From the NCBI GenBank assembly GCA_946414075.1, contig CAMKNA010000024.1, positions 1 to 35,373 of the forward strand: a DNA stretch of 35,373 bases, given 5' to 3'. Position numbers and translations under genes: made by a program. Positions 15,489 through 22,298 of this stretch are shown here, in pieces (the stretch's first letter is position 1; the number at the start of each line of letters is the position of its first letter). The notes below the pieces were generated by a model that saw only the letters and a program-made list of their open reading frames with translations, had not been told where the DNA came from and ran no database searches. This DNA is from an uncultured Fibrobacter sp. (GTDB lineage: Bacteria; Fibrobacterota; Fibrobacteria; Fibrobacterales; Fibrobacteraceae).

Positions 15489-16568
15489 ATGGCCATTACC
15501 CGACAGACACAGCGAAAGTTCAGGGCCGTTTGCTTTTACGTGCTCTGCTGGATTGGCGTGGCCATCGGGATTTCCATGCTGGAGATGTATCGGGAAACGG
15601 GGACCCTGTACATAGAGCCCCTTCTGGTCATGCTGCAGTTCGCCCTGTTCATGGGGCTTTCCCACGGGATCTACGATGTCATCATCCTGAAGGACGAGCG
15701 GGACTGCCGGCCTGTCTGGAAGGCCCTGCTGGTACGGACCTTTTACTTTATCGCGGCCATACACGCAAACATTATTTTGTGCATACTGCTGTTCAAGGCA
15801 AATGCCGACGAGGGAATCGTCAACGAGGTCTCCCTTGCATCCATCAGGGACAATCTTATGGCCCATGATGTGCGGGTCCAGGCTATTTTGTACTTCTTTG
15901 CGGCATACCTAATCACCGCACTCCGTTCGGTACACAAGAAATTCGGCCCACGGGTCTTCTGGAACACCTTTCTCGGCAAGTCCCAGGAACCCAAGGAAGA
16001 AGAAAGGGTCTTTATGTTTATCGACCTTAGGCACTCCACCTCCCTGGCCGAAGAACTGGGGCATGTCAAGTACAGCAGCTTTCTGAAAGACTACTACAGC
16101 CTGCTTTCTAACTGCTGCGAAGAAAACAGGGGCGAAATCTACCAGATTGCAGGGGACGGGGCGTTTCTGACCTGGAAAATGTCGGCCTGCCGCAGGAAGG
16201 CGAGACCAGTGGACTGCTTTTTCGACTTTTCGGAGAGCATTGCCGGGAAAAAGGCCAAATTCATGAAAAAATTTGGGGTGACCCCCCAATTCAAGGCGGG
16301 AATCCACTGCGGGAAAGTCATCTCTACGGAAGTGGGCAATTTCGGAAGCGAGATGGCCTACCACGGGGATGTGCTGAACACCACCGCCAGGATCCAGGGG
16401 CTCTGCACCAAGCTGGGCCAGGAGTTCCTGATTTCGGAGGAATACTTCCAGGAGTTGCCCAAGCCTATCCCCCACGGGTATATCGCCAAAAAGGAAGGAA
16501 TCTTCGAATTAAGGGGCAAAAAGCACGAAATTTTGATTTTTTCGCTACAAAAGCCCTTGACAATCTAA
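15489..16568 (+). CDS. Membrane-anchored class III adenylate/guanylate cyclase
   Basis: 359 residues. Four or so membrane helices occupy ~1-150 (FYVLCWIGVAIGISML, LLVMLQFALFMGL, TFYFIAAIHANIILCILLF, ILYFFAAYLITAL). The cytoplasmic catalytic domain at ~170-345 has both metal Asp residues (Asp179 in MFIDLRHST; Asp223 in QIAGDGAF), the AGIHCGKV strand and the transition-state Asn297/Arg301 pair in LNTTARIQ. At the position of the usual purine-binding Lys, three before the GD, there is Gln (YQIAGD); this IYQ..GD form is common in Bacteroidetes-type cyclases, so nucleotide specificity is left open. It converts ATP (or GTP) to a cyclic nucleotide. Its last codons contain the -35 box of the tRNA-Gly promoter. 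Confidence 0.85.
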   Translation: MAITRQTQRKFRAVCFYVLCWIGVAIGISMLEMYRETGTLYIEPLLVMLQFALFMGLSHGIYDVIILKDERDCRPVWKALLVRTFYFIAAIHANIILCILLFKANADEGIVNEVSLASIRDNLMAHDVRVQAILYFFAAYLITALRSVHKKFGPRVFWNTFLGKSQEPKEEERVFMFIDLRHSTSLAEELGHVKYSSFLKDYYSLLSNCCEENRGEIYQIAGDGAFLTWKMSACRRKARPVDCFFDFSESIAGKKAKFMKKFGVTPQFKAGIHCGKVISTEVGNFGSEMAYHGDVLNTTARIQGLCTKLGQEFLISEEYFQELPKPIPHGYIAKKEGIFELRGKKHEILIFSLQKPLTI

Positions 16569-16585
16569 AACCCTTAAGCTATAAT
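16557..16585 (+). promoter_or_regulatory. Consensus sigma-70 promoter of tRNA-Gly
   Basis: TTGACA (16557-16562), 17 bases, TATAAT (16580-16585): a full consensus match. The -35 box overlaps the last codons of the cyclase gene. Predicted start is near 16592, six bases before the tRNA. Confidence 0.9.
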
Positions 16586-16597
16586 TGTGCTCACCCC

Positions 16598-16735
<138 letters not shown>

Positions 16736-16747
16736 AGAGGGGCCGGC

Positions 16748-16788
16748 AAAAAGTGCCGTGGGCAAAGCCCATGTAATAGGCACTTTTT
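16748..16788. terminator. Hairpin with T-run in the intergenic block (possible terminator)
   Basis: AAAAAGTGCC (16748-16757) pairs perfectly with GGCACTTTTT (16779-16788). A second stem, GTGGGC/GCCCAT around AAA, fits inside. The A/T ends allow termination in either direction, but no gene directly needs it here, so it may belong to the noncoding element. Confidence 0.55.
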
Positions 16789-16790
16789 GA

Positions 16791-17002
16791 GCTTGATGCG
16801 AGTGCACGAGCATCGAGCCCGAAGGGTTGCTGAGCAGCCGCGTCAGCGGAGACTGCGAAGCAACATTCCCTTTTCCGCAAACCTAACTAAAAGCCTTCCC
16901 CTTCCTCATTCCGCGTTAGGGATCGTCGCACGAAGTGGCAAGACGCGTAGCGGCTTGACGAGCCGAAGGCGAGCAGAGCCCGACCCCGAAGGGGGAACGC
17001 CC
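16791..17002. other. Gene-free GC-rich block with serial hairpins, candidate dispersed intergenic repeat
   Basis: No convincing CDS in 16711-17030. In order: GATGC-GA-GTGCAC-GA-GCATC (16795-16814), flanked by GCT/AGC, where opposing GA/GA could form tandem sheared G-A pairs; TTGCT...CAG-CCGC-GTCA-GCGG...CTG...AGCAA (16827-16863); a C/T-rich spacer; then GCGTTAGGGATC... to GGGGGAACGCCC (16913-17002) with CGGCT-TGACG-AGCCG and CCCC-GAA-GGGG hairpins inside and complementary GCGTT/AACGC ends. 'GCGTTAGGGAT...CGAAGGG...ACGCCC' type blocks look like repeats I associate with intergenic regions of FCB-group genomes; that is recollection, not a search result. Confidence 0.5.
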
Positions 17003-17042
17003 AAAATTTGTATATTCCATTCATACACGAGGAGGACTGCCC

Positions 17043-18026
17043 ATGCCACGACTGATGTCGCCGTTACGGCCACGCTACATGCGCAAGCCTTCCGAAGAGG
17101 CGCCTACGGAGCCGGCCACCCAGGCGCCGGATGCCCGCCTGCAGGAGCCGCCCGCCGAGCCCGAGTACCCTGAAACGCTTTGCGTGTCCGAGGGCACCTA
17201 CCGGCAAATCCGGGACGACAGCCTGGTGCTTTTGTCCCAGGGGATCGAACACAGGCTCATGCGTTCGGAAGAAGGGCCGTTCCAGATTTACATCGTGCCA
17301 GAGTTCGAGACAGCGGCAAGACAACAGCTGAACCTTTATCATCGGGAGAATCCCCCGAAGGAGGAGAACCCGCCCATACCGCTGAGCTTTAGCCTACAGC
17401 CCCTGTGGGTGCTGCTTGCGCCCATCGTTTTTACTCTCATCGACTTTTCAGATAAGCTGAACCTGCACGGGCCGGGCATTTCCGACGCCGCCAAAGTCAT
17501 GAAGGGGGAATGGTGGCGGAGCCTTACCGCCCAGACGCTCCATGGCGACATGCGTCACCTGGCATCCAACCTGCTCTGCGGCTACATCGTGATGAACATG
17601 ATCACCTTCCGCATCCCGCTTCTTAGGCTCGCCCCCTTCATCGCTGCTGCGGCGGCCATCGCGAACATCTGCGTTTCGGCCACGGTGCAAACGGATTTTC
17701 GCTCTCTCGGGTTTTCGAGCTTCGTGTTCGCCGCCATCGGGTGCCTTGCCGTCATCGAATTCCGGCTGATGCCTAGGGAGAGCCACGGGATGCTCCGCAG
17801 GTTTGCGCCCCTATGCGGGGCTGCTTCCCTAGCGGTGTTCCTCGGGCTTGGGGAGAACGCCGACATCTTGGGACACGCCTACGGGTTCGTGGCCGGACTT
17901 TTCTGCGGGTTCATACCGAAAAAAAAGAGTCTGCGCTGGGGGACTCCCCTTTCAAGCGCAGACGGTCTTGGTCTTTTGATGTATTACGGCCTGTACCTGG
18001 CCGCCTGGAAACTGGCTCTGGGCTAG
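17043..18026 (+). CDS. Rhomboid-family intramembrane serine protease with N-terminal cytosolic extension
   Basis: 327 residues; GAGGAGG lies ~9 bases before ATG. Residues 1-115 are soluble, with a Pro/Glu-rich start and a compact stretch at ~45-100, then about six membrane helices. Rhomboid marks are GEWWRSLTAQTLHGDMRHLASN (His167, His172, Asn176), the catalytic Ser225 in LGFSSF (usual motif GASG, here GFSS) and catalytic His278 in GHAYGFVAGLFCGF. The enzyme cleaves transmembrane substrates within the bilayer; the substrate is unknown. Its stop codon shares CTAG with the stop of the opposite nrdG gene and no terminator separates them. Confidence 0.85.
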   Translation: MPRLMSPLRPRYMRKPSEEAPTEPATQAPDARLQEPPAEPEYPETLCVSEGTYRQIRDDSLVLLSQGIEHRLMRSEEGPFQIYIVPEFETAARQQLNLYHRENPPKEENPPIPLSFSLQPLWVLLAPIVFTLIDFSDKLNLHGPGISDAAKVMKGEWWRSLTAQTLHGDMRHLASNLLCGYIVMNMITFRIPLLRLAPFIAAAAAIANICVSATVQTDFRSLGFSSFVFAAIGCLAVIEFRLMPRESHGMLRRFAPLCGAASLAVFLGLGENADILGHAYGFVAGLFCGFIPKKKSLRWGTPLSSADGLGLLMYYGLYLAAWKLALG

Positions 18027-18604
18027 ACGGCGACAGGTTCGCGGTAGCCTGCCATTTCCTCCAGCTGAATCTGATGCAGCACCACCTGACCCTGGGCCAG
18101 GCTCTCTTGCACATCGATGATGCGCTGGTTAGATGAGCCGCGGAACTTGAGTTCCAGCGAGCGTTTCGCCATCACGAAGGGTCCGTCAATCAGGATATCG
18201 GCGAAAGTGAGCAGCTCAAAGAAATCCGGACGTTCATCCTTCAGTTCCATGAGACGCTCGTAGGTATAACCCGTATAGATAATCAGGTTCATACCCCGTT
18301 CCTTGATTTCACGGGCCAGCGGGATCAGGGCCGCCGATTGCTCCATAGGGTCGCCGCCGCTGAAAGTGACTCCGTCCAGCAGGGGGTTCTCGTCGATCAT
18401 CGCAAGGATTTCTTCGATGTCGATAAAGTGACCGCCTGCAAAGTCGTGGGTCTGCGGGTTATGGCAACCGGGGCAATGGTGATGGCACCCCTGGGTGAAA
18501 ATCGTCATGCGGATGCCGGGTCCGTCCACAAAGGATTCGGGCTCGATTCCCGCGATGCGAAGTCTCGGAGTTTCCTGTTCCGTATTACACCCCGTGCTTG
18601 ACAC
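18023..18604 (-). CDS. nrdG: Anaerobic ribonucleotide reductase activase NrdG (radical SAM)
   Basis: 193 residues from GTG 18604. The SAM/4Fe-4S motif is Cys40-X3-Cys44-X2-Cys47 (GCHHHCPGCHN), followed by NPQTHDF and the GGDPM motif (FSGGDPMEQSA) typical of NrdG. It uses SAM to create the glycyl radical of NrdD in anaerobic dNTP synthesis. The N-terminus is slightly longer than in short NrdG forms (FVDGPGIRMTIF is the conserved start). The GTG lies 20 bases inside the small glycyl-radical ORF and has only a weak ribosome site, so translation is probably coupled to that ORF. Third gene of the nrd operon. Confidence 0.92.
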   Translation of the reverse strand: MSSTGCNTEQETPRLRIAGIEPESFVDGPGIRMTIFTQGCHHHCPGCHNPQTHDFAGGHFIDIEEILAMIDENPLLDGVTFSGGDPMEQSAALIPLAREIKERGMNLIIYTGYTYERLMELKDERPDFFELLTFADILIDGPFVMAKRSLELKFRGSSNQRIIDVQESLAQGQVVLHQIQLEEMAGYREPVAV

Positions 18605-18731
18605 GATCGTTCACTTCGGCGCGCTTGGCGTTGTTGAAGCGGTCGATTGTACCGACCAGGTAACCGGTGATGCGGCGGATGCGTTCGAAACCAACGCCCT
18701 CGCCATACTTGTTCAGTTCTTTTTCAGACAT
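18585..18731 (-). CDS. Separate glycyl-radical C-terminal subunit of NrdD (48 aa)
   Basis: ATG 18731 follows a perfect AAGGAGGA (18738-18745) at six bases. The 48-residue product contains GFERIRRITGYLVG and DRFNNAKRAEVNDRVKHGV, which corresponds to the extreme C-terminus of class III NrdD with the RxxGYL glycyl-radical site (probable radical Gly23). In E. coli NrdD the equivalent RTCGYLG is part of the main chain. Here it starts 21 bases after the stop of the large subunit, in the same reading frame but behind two TAA codons. It overlaps nrdG by 20 bases. I infer it docks onto the large subunit to supply the radical, by analogy with GrcA/YfiD for pyruvate formate-lyase. Confidence 0.85.
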   Translation of the reverse strand: MSEKELNKYGEGVGFERIRRITGYLVGTIDRFNNAKRAEVNDRVKHGV

Positions 18732-18752
18732 ATTTGGTCCTCCTTATGTTAA

Positions 18753-21083
18753 TTACCTAATTCCCTTGAACGCAGGCATACCCGGGTAAAGCTTGCGCAA
18801 CTCCTCGATCTTGGCCTCGGAAATGGCGTGGCCTTCGCTACGGCCGCAGCGGGGGCAGCAGTCTCCAATAACGCCCACGAATCCGCAGACCGGGTCGCGG
18901 TCCACCGGGTGGTTGATGGAGCCGTAGCCGATACCGGACTTGGCCATGTGATGCACAATCTTCTCGAAGGCATCCAGGTTCTGGCTCGGGTCGCCGTCCA
19001 GTTCCACGTAGCTGATGTGGCCAGCGTTGGTGAGAGCGTGGTACGGGGCTTCCAGGGAAATCTTCTTGAATGCGGAAATCTTGTAGTACACCGGCACGTG
19101 GAAAGAGTTGGTGTAGTAGTCGCGGTCGGTAACGCCCGGGATAATGCCGAACTTCTTCTTGTCCATGCGCACGAAACGGCCCGAAAGGCCTTCAGCCGGC
19201 GTGGCGAGCAAGCTGAAGTTGAGGCCGAGGCGTTTGGATTCCTTGTCGCAGAATTCACGCATGTGGCCGATAATCTTGAGGCCAAGCTCCTGCGACGCAT
19301 CGGATTCGCCATGGTGCTTGCCCGTAAGCATCACCAACGTTTCGGCAAGGCCGATAAAGCCAATGGAGAGCGTACCGTGCTTGATGACTTCGCCCACGGT
19401 ATCTTCCCAGCCGAGCTTGTCGGAATCAATCCACACGCCCTGTCCCATGAGGAACGGGAAGTTCTTGACCTTGCGGCGGCTCTGCACGGCAAAGCGTTCC
19501 ATGAGCTGGTCGCTCACGAGCTGCAGCATGCGGTCGAGTTCCTTGAAGAACAAATCGACAGACTTCATCTTGATGGCGATACGCGGGAGGTTAATCGAGG
19601 TAAAGCTCAAGTTGCCACGGCCATAAGAGATTTCACGGCTCGGGTCGTAGTTGTTGCCGATCACGCGGGTACGGCAACCCATGTACGAAATTTCGGTTTC
19701 GGGATGCCCCGGCTTGTAGTACTGCAAGTTGTACGGAGCGTCCTGGAAGCTGAAGTTCGGGAACAGGCGCTTTGCGCTCACGCGGCAGGCGAGTTTGAAC
19801 AAGTCGTAGTTCGGTTCGCCCGGGTTGAGGTTGATGCCGTCCTTGACGCGGAAAATCTGGATCGGGAAGATAGCCGTTTCGCCACCGCCGAGGCCTTCTT
19901 CGGTCGTGAGGAGCAAGTTCTTCATGACCATGCGGGCTTCGGGTTCGGTGCACATACCGTAGTTGATGCTACTGAACGGCGTCTGGGCGCCGGCGCGGCT
20001 GTGCATGGAGTTCAGGTTGTGAACGAAGGCTTCCATGGCCTGGAAGGTGGTCTTGTCCGTCTCTTCGTAGGCCTGCTTCTCAGCGAACTTCTGGGCCTTC
20101 ATCACCATTTCGGCATCGTAGATCTTGGAAAGCTCGCGGGCTTCGGCTTCCACGAACTTTTCGTTGGGGACGAGGGTCGCCACCATGCCCATCTCGGCCA
20201 TCTCAGCGTGGAGCTTCTTGACACCCGGCAGGATTTCGGATTCATCCTTGCCGGTAAAGAGGATCAGGGCCTTCACCAGGTTGGAGAGATAGGCCTTGCG
20301 GTAGGTGATGCGCACGCCGTCGGCCATGGCGTAGTCGAAGTTCGGGATAGACTGGCCGCCGTGCTGGTCGTTCTGGTTACTTTGTATGGCAATGGCCGCC
20401 AGAGCCGCGTAACTGCGGATATCCTTGGGTTCGCGCAGATGGCCGTGGCCCGTGTTGAAACCGCCCTTGAAAAGCTTCTTCAGGTCGATCTGGCAGCAGG
20501 TCATGGTAAGGGAGTAGAAATCCAGGTCGTGGATGTGGATGTCGCCTTCGGAATGGGCGCGGCTGTGCTCAGGCTTGAGCATCATCATGGTATAGAAATG
20601 CTTGGCCGACTCGGAACCGTACTTGAGCATGGTGCCCATGGCAGTGTCGCCGTCGATGTTTGCGTTTTCGCGCTTCAGGTCAGATTCCTTGGCGGAACTG
20701 AAGGTAATGTCGCGAAGCGTGTGCATAAGGCGGGTGTTGACCTCGCGGATGCGGGAACGCTCGGCACGGTAGAGGATGTAGCTCTTGGCGGTATCGGCAA
20801 AGCCGCCTTCAGTCAAGGCCTTTTCGACAGCATCCTGAATTTCCTCGATTTCGGGCTTGGTCTTGCCATCGGCTTCCAAAAGGCCCACGGCATTTGCGGC
20901 CACCTGGAGAGCCGTGCTGGAAAGCACATCGTCGTTTCCTAACAAATTCAGCTGGTCCTGGGACGCCTTGATCTGTTCTTCCAGTTCACCGGATGCGCGG
21001 AAAGCCTTCTCGATAGCAGCAGAAATCTTCTCAATGTTGAACGGCATCTCGCGGCCGTCGCGTTTTTTTACTGTAACAATCAT
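18753..21083 (-). CDS. nrdD: Anaerobic ribonucleoside-triphosphate reductase NrdD large subunit lacking the glycyl-radical segment
   Basis: 776 residues from ATG 21083 (AAAGGTAA eight bases upstream; VTVKKRDGREMPFN is the normal ATP-cone start; an in-frame Met 25 codons earlier has no such support). Residues ~3-95 are the allosteric ATP-cone. The catalytic barrel includes GDIHIHDLDFY, TGHGHLREP, a MGCRTRV motif near ~470 likely to hold the thiyl Cys, and GNLSFTSINLPRIAI. Residues ~731-746 hold four Cys (VCGF...DCCPRCGR) as the Zn site. The chain then ends at ...PAFKGIR, before the glycyl-radical motif, which is encoded by the next ORF. The enzyme makes dNTPs without oxygen. Two NrdR-like boxes lie 53-101 bases upstream. 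Confidence 0.92.
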   Translation of the reverse strand: MIVTVKKRDGREMPFNIEKISAAIEKAFRASGELEEQIKASQDQLNLLGNDDVLSSTALQVAANAVGLLEADGKTKPEIEEIQDAVEKALTEGGFADTAKSYILYRAERSRIREVNTRLMHTLRDITFSSAKESDLKRENANIDGDTAMGTMLKYGSESAKHFYTMMMLKPEHSRAHSEGDIHIHDLDFYSLTMTCCQIDLKKLFKGGFNTGHGHLREPKDIRSYAALAAIAIQSNQNDQHGGQSIPNFDYAMADGVRITYRKAYLSNLVKALILFTGKDESEILPGVKKLHAEMAEMGMVATLVPNEKFVEAEARELSKIYDAEMVMKAQKFAEKQAYEETDKTTFQAMEAFVHNLNSMHSRAGAQTPFSSINYGMCTEPEARMVMKNLLLTTEEGLGGGETAIFPIQIFRVKDGINLNPGEPNYDLFKLACRVSAKRLFPNFSFQDAPYNLQYYKPGHPETEISYMGCRTRVIGNNYDPSREISYGRGNLSFTSINLPRIAIKMKSVDLFFKELDRMLQLVSDQLMERFAVQSRRKVKNFPFLMGQGVWIDSDKLGWEDTVGEVIKHGTLSIGFIGLAETLVMLTGKHHGESDASQELGLKIIGHMREFCDKESKRLGLNFSLLATPAEGLSGRFVRMDKKKFGIIPGVTDRDYYTNSFHVPVYYKISAFKKISLEAPYHALTNAGHISYVELDGDPSQNLDAFEKIVHHMAKSGIGYGSINHPVDRDPVCGFVGVIGDCCPRCGRSEGHAISEAKIEELRKLYPGMPAFKGIR

Positions 21084-21135
21084 TACAATTACCTTTTTTT
21101 CTCCAATTTGGTCTATGCCCAAATAATAACAAAAA

Positions 21136-21151
21136 ACACCATATCTTGTGC
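21136..21151 (-). promoter_or_regulatory. NrdR-like box 1 upstream of nrdD
   Basis: On the - strand GCACAAGATATGGTGT matches the NrdR consensus acaCwAtATaTwGtgt at 13 of 16 positions (8 of 10 in the core). It lies 53 bases before nrdD. NrdR represses nrd operons when ATP/dATP levels are high. Confidence 0.45.
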
Positions 21152-21168
21152 TTTTCAATTTATGACCA

Positions 21169-21184
21169 CCACAACATGTGGTGA
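21169..21184 (+). promoter_or_regulatory. NrdR-like box 2 upstream of nrdD
   Basis: CCACAACATGTGGTGA matches the NrdR consensus at about 11 of 16 positions and shares the CAA-AT-TGG pattern of box 1. The boxes are 33 bases apart centre to centre, about three helical turns, as in known NrdR pairs. Alone it could be any CCACA-N3-TGTGG palindrome. Confidence 0.35.
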
Positions 21185-21376
21185 TTTTGGGATCGAACCA
21201 CCACCACTGGTCGGGGCAAAAAGTTTACAACCCCTTAATACACAATTATTTAGGGGCAGACTCCACTCGTAAGCAAAATGTAAGTTTTGCGGGAAGCCGA
21301 TTTAAGGGGCTACGGCCACAGGGCCCTGCAATCAAAATAATCAACAATATTTATTAAAAATATTAAAACTATCTAT
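21185..21376. other. Intergenic stretch between divergent nrdD and a lipoprotein gene
   Basis: No gene seen. It holds a GCAAAA-N6-TTTTGC hairpin (21273-21290), a CCCCT...AGGGG pair around 21231-21257 and, near 21330-21370, an AT-rich stretch leading into the + strand promoter. Confidence 0.4.
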
Positions 21377-21405
21377 TTGACATTATCAATTAAAGGGTGT
21401 ATATT
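21377..21405 (+). promoter_or_regulatory. Sigma-70 promoter of lipoprotein gene
   Basis: TTGACA (21377-21382), 17 bases, TATATT (21400-21405). Predicted start near 21412, giving a ~47-base leader with GAGGAG before the ATG at 21459. Confidence 0.85.
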
Positions 21406-21458
21406 ATGGACAAGAACCTTCATACTTTGTGAACAGCCCTGTGTTCCGAGGAGTCCTT

Positions 21459-22298
21459 ATGAAACACTTTGCCGCACTCTGCTCTCTCGCATTCCTGCTC
21501 TGCTCTTGCGCAGGGGTGCATGTCCAGAAACCCGAAGTCGAAAATGTGAAGAAGATTGCCATTTTGAGCGTTTCGGCGAACGAGGACATTAAGAAACTAG
21601 AAGAGGAAGAAGACGAGGGCAGTCTTAAGGATGCCCTGGTAGGGGTCGCCACCAGCGCCGCACAAGACAATGTGAAAGAGCTCGGTAAGGGTCGCGAGCG
21701 ACTCATTACCCATGGTGCCGACGCCCTGGCCCAGACTCTCAGCAGTTTCAATGGCTGGACGGTAATCCCCTTTGAAGCGGTAACCGGAAACGCCGATGTT
21801 CAAAAGTTCTTTAACCCCACGGGAGCCGAAAGCACCCTCAACAAGATAGCAAGACTCGTTCCAGTGAGCGGCTGGCGCTACATGGCGCCTCCAGGAATGC
21901 ATGTGCTGCCCTACGAGGCGGTAGTCTCCGGGGAGACTGCTCTCTTTGGCGCCAAGACCGATGACCAGGAGATCCGAGAAGAAGTGGGCAAACTCTGCGA
22001 ATCCCTGGGCGTGGACGCCATCGCCGTAGCCGAATATTACTTCTTCTATGATGAAGGCGGACTACTGCCGACAGCAAGAGCCACCCCAGTAGCGATGGTA
22101 GATGTGGTGCTTATCGACAAGAAGGGAAACAAGCTCCTGTACACGGACCACGGATGGGCCCAAGTCAAGGGCAAAGGCAATGTGATGCTGGTGGACAAGT
22201 ATGTGGACCTGCAATCCGACCCAAGCGTGGACGCCTATGTCAACGCCATTGACAAGGCCATGGATGAATTCAAGAAGGTCGCCAAGAAAAAACTCTAA
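21459..22298 (+). CDS. Lipoprotein of unknown function (279 aa)
   Basis: ATG 21459 is chosen over the open frame upstream because GAGGAG precedes it by seven bases and a lipoprotein signal starts there (KHFAALCSLAFLLCSC, lipobox LLCSC, Cys ~17). The mature protein begins with a strand typical of small periplasmic lipoproteins (VKKIAILSVSANEDI), then an acidic Glu/Asp segment, helices, and a C-terminal part with AIAVAEYYFFYDEGG and MVDVVLIDKKGNKLLYTD, an alpha/beta look reminiscent of CsgG-like or TolB-N-like lipoproteins, but I cannot assign a family. It has its own promoter. Its 3' end overlaps the opposite symporter gene by 29 bases. Confidence 0.7.
   Translation: MKHFAALCSLAFLLCSCAGVHVQKPEVENVKKIAILSVSANEDIKKLEEEEDEGSLKDALVGVATSAAQDNVKELGKGRERLITHGADALAQTLSSFNGWTVIPFEAVTGNADVQKFFNPTGAESTLNKIARLVPVSGWRYMAPPGMHVLPYEAVVSGETALFGAKTDDQEIREEVGKLCESLGVDAIAVAEYYFFYDEGGLLPTARATPVAMVDVVLIDKKGNKLLYTDHGWAQVKGKGNVMLVDKYVDLQSDPSVDAYVNAIDKAMDEFKKVAKKKL

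Noticed and set aside
18732..18755. Explaining the nrdD split by a frameshift or a single sequencing error
   Set aside because: Both parts are in the same frame with two separate TAA codons and a perfect ribosome site plus ATG between them; one error cannot produce this.
18828..20942. A 704-codon open frame on the + strand opposite nrdD
   Set aside because: It is antisense to a clearly conserved gene, lacks a ribosome site and has low-complexity His/Val/Glu composition expected from codon bias of the real gene.
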